Below, in pieces: positions 16,051-24,815 of a DNA stretch of 64,000 bases (position 1 is the first letter of the stretch; every line of letters starts with the position of its first letter). The position numbers and the translations under genes are program-made. The notes beneath the pieces are model-generated. The model ran no database searches. It worked only from the letters and a program-made list of their open reading frames with translations, and was not told the origin of the DNA. This DNA comes from Pleurocapsa minor GSE-CHR-MK 17-07R (GTDB taxonomy: Bacteria; Chloroflexota; Anaerolineae; Aggregatilineales; Phototrophicaceae), in assembly GCA_019359125.1 (NCBI GenBank), contig JAHHHY010000009.1, forward strand, positions 1 through 64,000. The letters are read 5' to 3'.

Positions 16051-17238
16051 ATGTTTCAATGGTTTCGCAACTCAATTCGCTCCCGTCGCGCTCCCGTGCT
16101 GGCCCCGGCCCGCAGGTTAGAGACAGCCGCCCACAGCGGGCCGTTTGGCGCGGCCCCGCCGTTTGATGCGCGCATGAACCGCGTGTATCAGCAGTCGCCG
16201 TGGGTATACGTCGCCGTCAACCGCATCGCCGAGGCGGCCGCGCTGACGCCGCTGCATGTCTCACGCCTCACGCCGGACGGCCCGGTGCGCCTGCCCGACC
16301 ATCCGCTGCTCCGTTTGCTCGATCATCCGAATCCCTTATTCAGTCGTTTCGAACTGCTGGAATAGACCGTGGGGATGCTTGAATTGTTTGGAAATTCGTA
16401 CTGGTATCTGGTGGGGGATGCGTCCGGCCTGCCTGCTGAAATCTGGCCGCTGGCGCCAGACCGCGTGCGCGTGGTGCCGGACGCGCTGCATCACATCGCC
16501 GGGTATGTGTATGAGCTGGATGGCCAGCGCACCCCGCTTCAGCCGGAAGAAGTCGTGCATTTCAAACGCTGGCACCCGTCCGACGACCATTACGGGCTGT
16601 CGGCGCTGGAAGCGGCCCGGCTGGCGGTGCAGAGTGACCGCGCTATGGCCGAATGGAACGCGGCGGCCTTTGGCCAGGATCGCGGCGTGCCAGCCGGCAT
16701 CGTCTCGATTCGCGATTTCATCAGCGATGCCGATTTCGAGCGCCTGAAACGCGACTGGGCCTCCAGCTACGGCGGCGGCCAGCGGCGCACGGCCTTCCTG
16801 CGCGGCGGCGGCGTGGAATGGCAGCACATCGGCCTCAGCCACCAGGACCTCGATTTTCTCAATGGGCGCTCTGCCCACCGCGACGAAATCCTGAATATTT
16901 TCGGCGTGCCCATCGGCATGCTGTCTGAAAATGCGACCGAGGCCAACGCGAAAGTGGCCGAGCGCGTGTTTATCGAGCGCACGCTGTGGCCGAAGCTGGA
17001 GCGCATCGCCCAGAAAATTTCGCAGGAACTGCTGCCTTTCTGGGGCGGCGGGGCCGTCGCCCGCTTTGAGGATATTCGCCCGACCGATGTGCAGGCGCGC
17101 CTGGACGAAATCCACGCTGCCTATCCGGTGCTGAGCATCAATGAAATCCGTGCGCGTTTCTTCGCCATGCCGCCCGTCCCGTGGGGGGATCGCCCTGCCG
17201 GGCAAGACGAGCAGGATATCCAGGGCGCAACGCGCTAG
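16051..17238 (+). pseudogene. Phage portal protein (HK97 type), interrupted by an in-frame TAG
   Basis: From ATG 16051 (AAGGAG at 16038-16043) the frame encodes an HK97-type portal: VYQQSPWVYVAVNRIAEAAA near the start, then LFSRFELLE, a TAG at 16363-16365, then TVGMLELFGNSYWYLVGD, PEEVVHFKRWHPSDDHYGLS, LDFLNGRSAHRDEILNIFGV and ENATEANAKVAERVFIERTL, all in the same frame. Without the TAG the product would be 395 residues, about normal. Portals form the dodecameric ring through which DNA enters the capsid. No terminase, capsid or protease gene is nearby. The otherwise intact frame suggests a recent nonsense mutation, a sequencing error or readthrough. A downstream restart at GTG 16369 would lack the N-terminal part. 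Confidence 0.8.
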
Positions 17239-18110
17239 CGTGCGCGGCGCGACAACCGTGCCGTCACGATGCCCTTCGATGGGGAGAATAAAAACACGAG
17301 GATGAACATCAGCGTCAGCGTGAGCACGATGGCCGCGCTGGGGGCGATGCGCGTGTGCCACGCCACATACATGCCGATCACCCCGCCCAGCGAGGCGATC
17401 ACGGCGCTGGTCAGCATCATGACGTGCAGCCGCTTCACCAGAAAGCGCGCCGTCGCCGCGGGCGTGACCAGCAGTGCGGCCACCATCACCACGCCCACCG
17501 CCTCCAGGCTGATGACGACCGTCAGCGACAGCATGACCAGCAGCAGGATGCGCAGCCCCTCGGCCGGCAGCCGCAGCGAACGCGCCAGCGTCAGGTCGAA
17601 GCTGATGATGAGGAATTCTTTGTAGAAGAGCGTGACCAGCACGACCACGACCAGCGCCACCAGCGCGATCACGCCGATGTCGCTCACCGTGACGCCCAGC
17701 ACGTTGCCGATCAGCAGGTGCGACAGGTCGGTGGTGTAATTGCGCGCCAGCGAAATAATGGCGATGCCCAGCGCCAGCGTGCCCGCAAATACGATGCCGA
17801 TGGCGGTGTCCTCGCTCACGCGGCCGCGGCGCGTCAGCAGGCCGATGCCCAGCGCCGACAGCACCCCGGCGATCATCCCGCCCAGCATCACATTGTCGCG
17901 GTTGCCGGTGGACAGATAGGCGATGGCCACGCCCGGCAGCACGGTATGCGCCATCGCGTCGCCCAGGAACGCCATGCCGCGCGTGACTACGTACGTGCCG
18001 ACGATGCCGCACACCACGCCGATCAGGATGACGGCCAGCATGGCGCGCTGCATAAAGGCGGGCGCCAGCGGGTCGATCAGCAATTGCTGTATAAATGTGG
18101 TGACATCCAT
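17235..18110 (-). CDS. Metal (Mn/Zn/Fe) ABC transporter permease, ABC-3 family
   Basis: A 291-residue polytopic permease with about eight membrane segments. Family motifs are GIVGTYVVTRGMAFLGDAMA with HTVLPGVAIAYL, DTAIGIVFAGTLALGI, DLSHLLIGNVLGVT and LEAVGVVMVAALLVTPAATA. Members such as ZnuB, MntB and SitC move Mn2+, Zn2+ or Fe2+ inward with an ATPase and a metal-binding lipoprotein, neither of which is encoded here. The gene is an orphan, or its partners lie elsewhere. Its 3' end overlaps that of the convergent portal gene by 3-4 bp. Metal choice cannot be decided. Confidence 0.85.
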   Translation of the reverse strand: MDVTTFIQQLLIDPLAPAFMQRAMLAVILIGVVCGIVGTYVVTRGMAFLGDAMAHTVLPGVAIAYLSTGNRDNVMLGGMIAGVLSALGIGLLTRRGRVSEDTAIGIVFAGTLALGIAIISLARNYTTDLSHLLIGNVLGVTVSDIGVIALVALVVVVLVTLFYKEFLIISFDLTLARSLRLPAEGLRILLLVMLSLTVVISLEAVGVVMVAALLVTPAATARFLVKRLHVMMLTSAVIASLGGVIGMYVAWHTRIAPSAAIVLTLTLMFILVFLFSPSKGIVTARLSRRAR

Positions 18111-18237
18111 CGGGAGGCAGGTCTTTCAGTGAAACGCGGTATCATTACGCGCAATCATAGTGCCGCTGACGAGAAATGTCTACACCGCGCAAACTTCGGT
18201 ACAATGTGCGCCAGCCACCAGCCATGAAGGACGCCTG

Positions 18238-19314
18238 ATGATGAACAACTGCCGCGTAACCATTCGCACGGCCTCGGATATCGCCCGCATCAATGTGCGC
18301 TCCGGACCGGGGACGCATCACGCCGTGCTGTCGCAGCTCGATGTCGGGCTGTCAGGCCTGGTGGTGCAGGAAGTGCGCCCGGACGAGCGCGGGCAGAGCG
18401 TGCGCAGCCGCGTGTATCAGTGGTTCCGCATCACGCTGCCTGACGGGCGCTCTGGCTGGGTGCGCGATGACCTGGTGGATATCGAAGGCGAATGCACCCC
18501 GTTTGGCTATGGACGGCTGGCGCAGCGCGTGCGTGCCGGCAACCTCACGCGCGATATGCGCCCGACGCCAGTTGCGTCTCCCGAAGACCATGCCGCCATG
18601 GGGCGCGTCCATCGCGCCGCCTTCAATATTACGGCGGGGTTTGAGGGGGGCAGTTATGCCGCCTATCAGACCTACGACCGCGCTATCGTCAGCTATGGCC
18701 GCTTCCAGTTCACGCTGCTGGGCGGCGCGCTGGAGTCGGTGATCGAGCGTTATCTCAAGACCGCGACCGGCCCGGATGCCGATAAACTGCGCACGACCTA
18801 CCTGCTGCGCATCGAGGCCAAAGACGCTACCCTGCGCAACGATGCAGGGCTGAAAGACCTGCTTATCCGCCTTGCTGACGACCCGGTCATGCAGGCCGCG
18901 CAGGACGAGCACACCATCGACGCCTACTGGACGACCGTCCAGCGCATGTCGGTGCTACCGCGCGGCATCAAACACCCGCTCTCGCTGGCGATGCTGTTTG
19001 ACATGCACATCCAGCACGGCCCCACCGGCGCCGAGACGCAGTATGTGCGCCCCGCCGAGCAAAGCCTGGCGGCCCCGGTGCGCAGTATGCTGGGCGTCAA
19101 TGGCATGACCGAAGAACAACTCATCCGGCGCGTGGCCCAGATTCGCCGCGACAGCCTGTATGCCACCGCCGCCGCACGCGGCCTGGGCGGGCTGCGTCCG
19201 CGTGGCGATTTCTGGGTGCGCCTGATCGAATCCGAGGACTGGGCGCTCCAGGGCGACGCGTCCGGCGAGATCGAAATCAAGATTGGCCGCAAAGTACAGG
19301 TGCGCACGCCGTAG
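18238..19314 (+). CDS. SH3-domain protein with chitosanase/lysozyme-like catalytic domain
   Basis: A 358-residue protein. Residues 1-80 form a bacterial SH3 domain (ARINVRSGPGTHHAVLSQL ... WFRITLPDGRSGWVRDDLV). The rest resembles a GH46-type chitosanase/lysozyme fold: FNITAGFEGGSYAAYQ with a likely catalytic Glu, then AIVSYGRFQFTLLGGAL and MLFDMHIQHGP. The match is by overall pattern, so the substrate (chitosan or peptidoglycan) is open. No signal peptide is seen, unusual for such an enzyme, so export by another route or a misplaced start is possible. Two ATG codons (18238, 18241) precede the SH3 domain; the first is used here. Confidence 0.55.
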   Translation: MMNNCRVTIRTASDIARINVRSGPGTHHAVLSQLDVGLSGLVVQEVRPDERGQSVRSRVYQWFRITLPDGRSGWVRDDLVDIEGECTPFGYGRLAQRVRAGNLTRDMRPTPVASPEDHAAMGRVHRAAFNITAGFEGGSYAAYQTYDRAIVSYGRFQFTLLGGALESVIERYLKTATGPDADKLRTTYLLRIEAKDATLRNDAGLKDLLIRLADDPVMQAAQDEHTIDAYWTTVQRMSVLPRGIKHPLSLAMLFDMHIQHGPTGAETQYVRPAEQSLAAPVRSMLGVNGMTEEQLIRRVAQIRRDSLYATAAARGLGGLRPRGDFWVRLIESEDWALQGDASGEIEIKIGRKVQVRTP

Positions 19315-19332
19315 GGGGTGTTTTCACCCGCT

Positions 19333-19382
19333 GCCGTCAGCGCCGCCGCCTGGGGCTCAAAGCCCGGGGCGGCGCTGACGGG
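19333..19382. repeat. Family B hairpin repeat, possible terminator
   Basis: CCGTCAGCGCCGCC (19334-19347) pairs with GGCGGCGCTGACGG (19368-19381), with an inner GGGCT/AGCCC hairpin around TCAA. The inner part matches family B repeats at 41012-41183 and 62759-62858. It lies just after the SH3/chitosanase-like gene, but no T-run follows. Confidence 0.6.
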
Positions 19383-19470
19383 CGCACCCACATGTCCCTT
19401 ACCACTTGTGCCATTTCCACAATCTTTGCCCCGAAAACGCCCGATTGTTCTATTCATCACAATGCGCCTG

Positions 19471-19479
19471 TGTTATGAT
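19471..19479 (+). promoter_or_regulatory. Extended -10 promoter of the copper cluster
   Basis: TGTTATGAT fits an extended -10 box (TG-n-TATGAT), 53 bp upstream of the first gene of the cupredoxin/PCuAC/SCO1 cluster. The -35 is weak. Confidence 0.4.
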
Positions 19480-19531
19480 CGTCTCATGAATTATTCATCT
19501 TTGCGCGCGCCGCGAGGAAGAAAGTGATCCT

Positions 19532-20167
19532 ATGCACCGTAGGGACCATGTCGCAGGGGGAACAGCACTGATTGTGGCCGGGCTGGCTGTGGCGGCCCTG
19601 CTGCTCACCAGCCTGCCGTCGGCCCCCACACTGGCACAGGACAGCTTCGTCTCCACCGCCGTCGTCGCAGCGACGCCCGCGCCGTGGGGCACACCCGATC
19701 CTGTCGTGGCGACGCCACCCGCGCCCATCCTTGATGATGACAGCGGCCTGTTTATCTGGCCGGTCACGCTGCGCGCCATCGGCATTCCTGCTGCCTTCAT
19801 CGCTGAAACCGGGCAGTTTCGCACGCAGTCCAACCCGCGCATTGATGCCTGGGCGGGCGATGTCGTGCGCATGACGCTGACCAATGCCAGCGGCCGGCCG
19901 CAAAGCTTTGCCGTCCCCGCGCTCAATATCCTCAGCCCGATCGTCCCGCCGGGAGAGTCGATCACGTTTGATTTCGTACCGACGACCGTAGGCGAATTTG
20001 AATATGAAAGTGGCGACCCCGCGCTGGCCGACGCCGGGATGCGTGGTGTCCTGCGCGTGGCCGGCGTGATTGAAGTGGGCAGCCGTGTGGGCGATATTTT
20101 CTCTGCCGCTGAAGCGACCATCGAGGTTTGCGAGGCCACCCCTGAGGTGACGCCGCCAGCCCCGTGA
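19532..20167 (+). CDS. Exported cupredoxin-like protein
   Basis: A 211-residue exported protein with an N-terminal hydrophobic signal/anchor (TALIVAGLAVAALLLTSLPS) and a Pro/Thr-rich linker. The beta-sandwich segment DAWAGDVVRMTLTNASGRPQ...FAVPALN...VPPGESITFDFVPTTVGEFEYES has the layout of cupredoxins, in which the last loop normally carries Cys, His and Met copper ligands. The canonical ligands are not all present, so copper binding is uncertain. It is the first gene of a cluster with PCuAC and SCO1 proteins, 21 bp upstream of the PCuAC gene, which supports a role in copper handling outside the membrane. Confidence 0.65.
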   Translation: MHRRDHVAGGTALIVAGLAVAALLLTSLPSAPTLAQDSFVSTAVVAATPAPWGTPDPVVATPPAPILDDDSGLFIWPVTLRAIGIPAAFIAETGQFRTQSNPRIDAWAGDVVRMTLTNASGRPQSFAVPALNILSPIVPPGESITFDFVPTTVGEFEYESGDPALADAGMRGVLRVAGVIEVGSRVGDIFSAAEATIEVCEATPEVTPPAP

Positions 20168-20188
20168 CACATTGTTTGAAAAGGACAG

Positions 20189-21115
20189 ATGACCATGCGC
20201 AAGTTCCTGCTGGTTTGTTTCCTGCTTCTCCTGACCGTGCCTGCGGCCTATGCCCAGGACATGATGCCCGCCCACGCTAATGCCGATGCGCCGGTCGTGG
20301 TCTACAGCGATGTCTGGGCGCGCGCGACCGTCGCCGGAGTCAATATGGCCAAACAGGCCATGGGTGGCGTCAGCGCGGCCTACATGACGATCACCAATCT
20401 GAGCGATGCCGATGTCACCCTGACTGGCGTAGCTGGCCTGGTGGCCAGCATGATTGAGATTCACAACGTCGTCATGGACGGCGATGTCATGATGATGCAG
20501 CCGCTGGCCGACGGACTGGTGATCCCCGCGGGCGAAAGCGTCGCGCTGGCCCCCGGTGGCTATCACATCATGCTGATGGACTTGCAGATGGGCCTCGTGC
20601 CAGGCGATGCTTTCCCGCTGGCCCTGACGTACGCGCTGGCCGATGGCAGCACGATGGAAGACAGGATTGCTGTGCCGGTGCTGGAAGAAGCGCCGGAAGC
20701 GGCCCCGTTTGCCGTGGCCGGGGTGTGGAGCCGCCCGACGATCGCCGCTGATGACGATGCCAACACGGTCGAGCCGGGTGGTGTCAGCGCCGTGTACATG
20801 CACCTGCTGAACGTGGGCGAGGCCGACGATGTGCTGGTGGGCGTCGAGACCAGCGTCGCGACTGTGTCCGAAATCCACGAGGTGCGGATGCAGAACGATG
20901 TCATGCAGATGCAGCCGCTGGCTGACGGGCTGATGCTTCCGCCGGGCGAGGGTGTCATACTGGCCCCGGGTGGCTATCACATCATGCTGATGGACCTGAC
21001 CCAGCCGCTGCGCGATGGCAGCGCCTTTGCCGTCACGCTGACGCTGGAAAGCGGCGCCAGCTTCACCGTGGGCGTGCCCATTTATGACCGGACGATGTCG
21101 ATGGCGGGCATGTAA
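20189..21115 (+). CDS. Double-domain PCuAC periplasmic-type copper chaperone
   Basis: The 308-residue exported protein (signal FLLVCFLLLLTVPAAYAQ) contains two complete PCuAC domains. Each has the copper motif H-x-x-x-M...M-x(n)-H-x-M: IEIHNVVMDGDVMMMQPLAD with YHIMLMDL in the first half, and SEIHEVRMQNDVMQMQPLAD with YHIMLMDL in the second. PCuAC carries Cu(I) to the CuA site of cytochrome c oxidase together with SCO1. A tandem fusion is less common than the single domain. ATG 20189 gives a four-residue leader before the signal; the second ATG (MRKF) is equally possible. Confidence 0.9.
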   Translation: MTMRKFLLVCFLLLLTVPAAYAQDMMPAHANADAPVVVYSDVWARATVAGVNMAKQAMGGVSAAYMTITNLSDADVTLTGVAGLVASMIEIHNVVMDGDVMMMQPLADGLVIPAGESVALAPGGYHIMLMDLQMGLVPGDAFPLALTYALADGSTMEDRIAVPVLEEAPEAAPFAVAGVWSRPTIAADDDANTVEPGGVSAVYMHLLNVGEADDVLVGVETSVATVSEIHEVRMQNDVMQMQPLADGLMLPPGEGVILAPGGYHIMLMDLTQPLRDGSAFAVTLTLESGASFTVGVPIYDRTMSMAGM

Positions 21116-21164
21116 GGCTGTGCCTTTTCTGCCATCTGTTGCGACTTACACGAAGGATGTCCCA

Positions 21165-21932
21165 ATGCCTGCAGCTTCTCTGAGCCCCTCTTACCGTCGC
21201 TGGATCACCGCGCTGGCCCTCGTCTGCCTGTGGGCGCTGGCGGCCTGTGGTGGATCTTCACCCGCGGCCACCAGCCCGACATCTGCGCCCACCGACGCCC
21301 CGGCGTCTGAGGATGCAGACGTCACGCCTGAAGCGACAACCGCGCTGGAACTGGTGGCCCCGGAAGGCCCGATGGACACCATCGACGGCGTGTTCGTGGG
21401 CGATTATCTGCCGACGACCTACACGCTCACCGACTTCAGCATGCCCAGCACCCGTGGCGCAGATTTCAGCTTCAGCGACATGAACGGCAAGTGGCGGCTG
21501 GTCTTCTTTGGCTACACCCACTGCCCGGATTTCTGCCCGCTCACGCTGGCCGAGTTCCGCATCGTCAAGCAGGCGCTGGGCGAGGCCGCCGAGAATGTCG
21601 AATTTGTGTTCATCAGCGTGGACGGCTCGCGCGATTCGCAGGAATCGCTGACCGAATACATGGGCCGCTTCGACCCCGAATTCGTGGGTATGAGCGGCAC
21701 CGATGAAGTGCTGGCGCAGATTCAGCCGGACTGGGGCTTTTACTACCGCCGCCGCGTGGACACCAATACATCAGCCGATTACCTGGTCGACCATTCCACG
21801 CGCTCGTATCTGGTCGATCCCGATGGCGTGCTGACCTCGTCGTTCACCTATGACACCGCGCCCGATGCGATTGCCGCGGCGGTCGCCTGGTGGATTGAAA
21901 ATGGGTCCGACGCAGGCCGAATCGGGTCGTAG
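21165..21932 (+). CDS. SCO1/SenC-family copper chaperone lipoprotein
   Basis: A 255-residue lipoprotein with the lipobox LWALAACGG (Cys28) and a low-complexity Thr/Pro linker. The thioredoxin-fold SCO domain has the copper motif FFGYTHCPDFCPLT (C-x3-C) and the distal histidine in YLVDHSTRSYLVDPDG. SCO1 proteins load Cu into the CuA centre of cytochrome oxidase or act as thiol reductases there. The gene lies 49 bp after the PCuAC gene, and such pairs are well known. ATG 21165 is chosen because it directly precedes the signal sequence. Confidence 0.9.
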   Translation: MPAASLSPSYRRWITALALVCLWALAACGGSSPAATSPTSAPTDAPASEDADVTPEATTALELVAPEGPMDTIDGVFVGDYLPTTYTLTDFSMPSTRGADFSFSDMNGKWRLVFFGYTHCPDFCPLTLAEFRIVKQALGEAAENVEFVFISVDGSRDSQESLTEYMGRFDPEFVGMSGTDEVLAQIQPDWGFYYRRRVDTNTSADYLVDHSTRSYLVDPDGVLTSSFTYDTAPDAIAAAVAWWIENGSDAGRIGS

Positions 21933-21990
21933 GGGCATTTCGGGGCGGGCACGCAGAATCTTGTCCGAACATCATTCCTGGGGTTGGATC

Positions 21991-22126
21991 GGCGGGCGCC
22001 TCGCGAGGCGCCCCTACACGGGCGAGCCTGGCCGGTCGTCACGAGCTGTGGTAAAGCCGAATTTCCCGCCTGTTGATGTTTACCTCACGAGGTTGGAACT
22101 GTAGGGGCGCGTCGAGACGCGCCCGG
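21991..22126. repeat. Two family A palindromes
   Basis: The palindrome GGGCGCCTCGCGAGGCGCCC with CTAC on its 3' side is at 21991-22017. GTAGGGGCGCGTCGAGACGC plus GCCC is at 22101-22126 in the opposite orientation. The first has arms GCGCC/GGCGC instead of GCGCG/CGCGC, with both sides changed together. No gene is seen in the 230-bp gap. Confidence 0.8.
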
Positions 22127-22162
22127 CGGTTGTGTGCAAACAACCACCCGCATCATGCACGA

Positions 22163-22972
22163 TCAGCCGTTGTTCAGGAAGTCTTTAATCGTGAGGTGGA
22201 AGCGTTCCGGTTCGTCCATCATGGGGAAATGGCCGCTGTTCTCGAACCACGAGATGCGGCTGGTGGGGGCAAACTGTTTCAGCACCTGCGACTGTTTTGG
22301 GTCCACGATCAGGTCTTTTTTGCCGTAAATGCCCAGAATCGGCATCTTCAGGTCAGCGAGGCGCGGGCGCAGGTCGGTTTCGCGCAGCGTGGTGATGCTC
22401 TCGATGAACGGCTCCAGGTTCAGCTTGGCCACGTCGTCGGTCAGCATCTTGCCCAGCATATTGCCATCTTTGGCCAGAAAATATGAGTAGCCGCGCAGCA
22501 GCGGCCGGAACCCCGCCTGAAACACCGAGTACAGCCCAGGGGCGCTTTGCCCCAGGCCGATCCACTGGCGGTTGGCGGCCAGCTTCAGCAGCGGGCTGAG
22601 CGACGACCCCACGATTGGCGAGCCCACCACGATCACCTTGACGATCTTGTCGGGATGCGCCAGCGCCACGCTCAGGCTGACGGTGCCGCCCATCGAATGG
22701 CCCACCAGCGGCGCCTTGACGATGCCCATGCGGTCCATGAAGGTGTTGACCATCAGCGAGAAATTGGTGACGGAGAATTCTTTGGCCTGGTCGCCGGAAT
22801 CGCCAAAGCCGAGGAAGTCGAGCGCGTACATGCGAAAATCACGACCCAGAAGCTGGATCGTGTCGCGCCAGACGGCCCATGAGTTCATCCAGCCATGCAG
22901 GAGGAGAACAGGGCGTCCGCGACCGTAGGCTTCATAGTGTACGATGCCCTGTTCGGTGACGAGTGTTGCCAC
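22163..22972 (-). CDS. Alpha/beta-hydrolase
   Basis: A 269-residue alpha/beta-hydrolase of the haloperoxidase/lipase-like group. The oxyanion-hole motif VLLLHGWMNSWAVW is near the N-terminus, the nucleophile is the Ser in VGHSMGGTVSLS, the acid is the Asp in GIYGKKDLIVDP, and the catalytic His is in ENSGHFPMMDEPERF. It is cytosolic by sequence. It lies 22 bp downstream of the GTPase gene on the same strand, so it may share its transcript. The substrate is not predictable. Confidence 0.85.
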   Translation of the reverse strand: MATLVTEQGIVHYEAYGRGRPVLLLHGWMNSWAVWRDTIQLLGRDFRMYALDFLGFGDSGDQAKEFSVTNFSLMVNTFMDRMGIVKAPLVGHSMGGTVSLSVALAHPDKIVKVIVVGSPIVGSSLSPLLKLAANRQWIGLGQSAPGLYSVFQAGFRPLLRGYSYFLAKDGNMLGKMLTDDVAKLNLEPFIESITTLRETDLRPRLADLKMPILGIYGKKDLIVDPKQSQVLKQFAPTSRISWFENSGHFPMMDEPERFHLTIKDFLNNG

Positions 22973-22994
22973 GGTGTGCGCCCTTTAGCCCGGA

Positions 22995-23549
22995 TTACTT
23001 GGCCTTTTCCAGCTCATCCAGAATCGAATACAGCAGCTGCAGCAGGACTTCCTTCACGCTGTCCTTGTCACTGGCCACGCAGGGCAGCAGCTTGACGTTT
23101 TCGTCCAGACGCAGCACGATGCGCATGTCGTTGATGCTCCACGCATCGTTCAGGTCCTGCTTGTTGGCCGCCACCACAAACGGCGTCGGCGCGTAGGCGC
23201 GGAACGTATCGAGGATGTCTTTGGCTTCGCGGTACGTCTCCGGGCGCGTGCTGTCCACCATCACGATGAAGCCCAGCATGCCTTCTGCCAGGATCTCCCA
23301 CATGAAGTCAAAGCGGCGCTGGCCGGGCGTGCCGAACAGCAGCAGCACCAGGTCATCATCGACAGTGATGCGGCCGAAGTCCATTGCCACGGTCGTCTCA
23401 TTCTTGACCGCTTTTTCAGCGCCAGAGGTGATCGTGCGGTTGGTCTCCACCACATCGATCTCGCTGATTGCGCGGATAAACTCGGTCTTGCCAGAGCTGA
23501 ACGGCCCTGTGACCACCATTTTGACCTGTCTGACTTTATCCTGCTGCAT
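22995..23549 (-). CDS. Small Ras/Arf-like GTPase (DUF4388 partner)
   Basis: A 184-residue single-domain GTPase. G1 is VVTGPFSSGKTEFI, G2 the Thr in ETTVAMDFG, G3 FGTPGQRRFDFMW and G4 NKQDLND; the G3 Pro-Gly-Gln form is typical of the bacterial MglA/Arf-like group. Such GTPases usually occur with roadblock or DUF4388 proteins and steer polarity, motility or signalling. The DUF4388 gene lies upstream on the same strand, supporting a functional pair. No roadblock (MglB-like) gene is in the window. Confidence 0.9.
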   Translation of the reverse strand: MQQDKVRQVKMVVTGPFSSGKTEFIRAISEIDVVETNRTITSGAEKAVKNETTVAMDFGRITVDDDLVLLLFGTPGQRRFDFMWEILAEGMLGFIVMVDSTRPETYREAKDILDTFRAYAPTPFVVAANKQDLNDAWSINDMRIVLRLDENVKLLPCVASDKDSVKEVLLQLLYSILDELEKAK

Positions 23550-23618
23550 GGCTTATCGCTCTCTTCAGAAATGATGACATCAGGCCGGACGAAATCACCC
23601 GGAAAATGCAAGCTTTGG

Positions 23619-24503
23619 TCAGCCGCCAGGGCTGCGCAGGCGGTTGATGATGCGTTCGACGACGCTTTTCTCGACGTTGGGCGCACGGGTCTGCACCTGC
23701 GACCCGGAGGCGCCTTCGCGCGTTTCTGGCCGTGCGCCGGGGGGCGCCACGATCTCGACCAGACCCGCCTGTTCCAGCCCATACACGATGCGCCGGATCT
23801 CGATTTCAGACATATTGTTGGCTTTGGCAATCTGGCGGATGGTGTTGCGCGGATTGACGAAGCTCACCACACGCCATTCTTCCACGCTCAGGTGAATGCC
23901 CTTGAACTTCTCACGCGGATTTTCAGGGAACTTGAGCGCCATATCCAGATTGGGCAGGTGTGACGTCAGCTGCTCAATCTCGCGGATGCGGCGGGCGCCC
24001 TCGATGATCACATTTTCCAGGTCGATGGGCACCATGATGCGGTCATTGCTGGGCAGCACGTTGTCTTCGAACCGGAACGGTCCTTCGCCCCATGTCAGCA
24101 GGTTATACACCACATCGAGGGTGTGCTGCTGCACGCTGGCGACGATATCGCGCTGGCTGACGTAATTGGCGTTGATGAGCAGCAGGGCCAGGGCCTTGTC
24201 GCTGGTGTTTTTGGCGCGTTCGCGGATGATGCGCGCCTGGTCGTCGGTCAGCTTGCCGGCCTTGTTCAGCACAGAGACCAGGTTGCCGTCCTGCTGGCCC
24301 AGCTGGGCAGCGATCAGCTTGCCCGCCTTGAAGGCCACGCGTGAACGCTCGGTCCCCGGAACCTGTTTCACCTTTCCCTGGGCATCCTTTTCGTTGGTGT
24401 TGATGCCGTCGAAAATGGCAAGCGTGCCCGTCTTACCGGCAAGGTTGATGAGATTCAGCAGTTGGGTGGTACTAAAGTCGCGGAGATTGCCGTGCAGCGG
24501 CAT
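23619..24503 (-). CDS. DUF4388 (PATAN) domain protein
   Basis: A 294-residue protein starting with a DUF4388 domain: MPLHGNLRDFSTTQLLNLIN, LAGKTGTLAIFDG, RVAFKAGKLIAAQLG and YNLLTWGEGPFRFED. The C-terminal third, VEEWRVVSFVNPRNTIRQIA with NNMSEIEIRRIVYGLEQAGLVEI, is a winged-helix-like fold. DUF4388/PATAN proteins act as regulatory partners of small GTPases or two-component systems. The GTPase gene follows 69 bp downstream on the same strand. Start: ATG 24503 begins the domain exactly. Confidence 0.85.
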   Translation of the reverse strand: MPLHGNLRDFSTTQLLNLINLAGKTGTLAIFDGINTNEKDAQGKVKQVPGTERSRVAFKAGKLIAAQLGQQDGNLVSVLNKAGKLTDDQARIIRERAKNTSDKALALLLINANYVSQRDIVASVQQHTLDVVYNLLTWGEGPFRFEDNVLPSNDRIMVPIDLENVIIEGARRIREIEQLTSHLPNLDMALKFPENPREKFKGIHLSVEEWRVVSFVNPRNTIRQIAKANNMSEIEIRRIVYGLEQAGLVEIVAPPGARPETREGASGSQVQTRAPNVEKSVVERIINRLRSPGG

Positions 24504-24815
24504 GAAAGCCCCTCGCTAAACTGAAAAACCTGGCACACGCAGCAGAGCAGATGACCGCCCGTTGATGTCTTGTGGGGCTGATGGCGAGAGATTACAACTG
24601 ACATTCTCCCGTAATCCTATGTGGATTATAGCCACGCACATGGTAAGCGTCAAACAGCCATAATCGGTCAATGCTGTTTGCATTGTAATATACCTTGCAA
24701 ATCCCAACCATTGAGTAAAGAAAAACCGGGCCCGCCCGCCAGCAGGCTGTTTCCCTTTTAACTTCACTCATTTCGCGTTAAAGTCAGGCAACGCATGATT
24801 AAGGAGGTTCCGATC
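24504..24815. other. 312-bp intergenic region between divergent genes
   Basis: This AT-rich stretch separates the divergent DUF4388 and DUF1269 genes and must hold both promoters. No hexamer pair with good spacing stands out. The only clear signal is the AAGGAGG ribosome-binding site at 24801-24807 for the plus-strand gene. No repeat of families A-D is present. Confidence 0.5.

Noticed and set aside
16336-17234. Minus-strand frame across the portal gene joined to the permease region
   Set aside because: Low-complexity antisense text; the plus-strand portal motifs and the separate permease frame explain the DNA.
24516-24767. 83-codon minus-strand frame between the DUF4388 and DUF1269 genes
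   Set aside because: No ribosome-binding site, mixed composition without domain, and AT-rich intergenic character.
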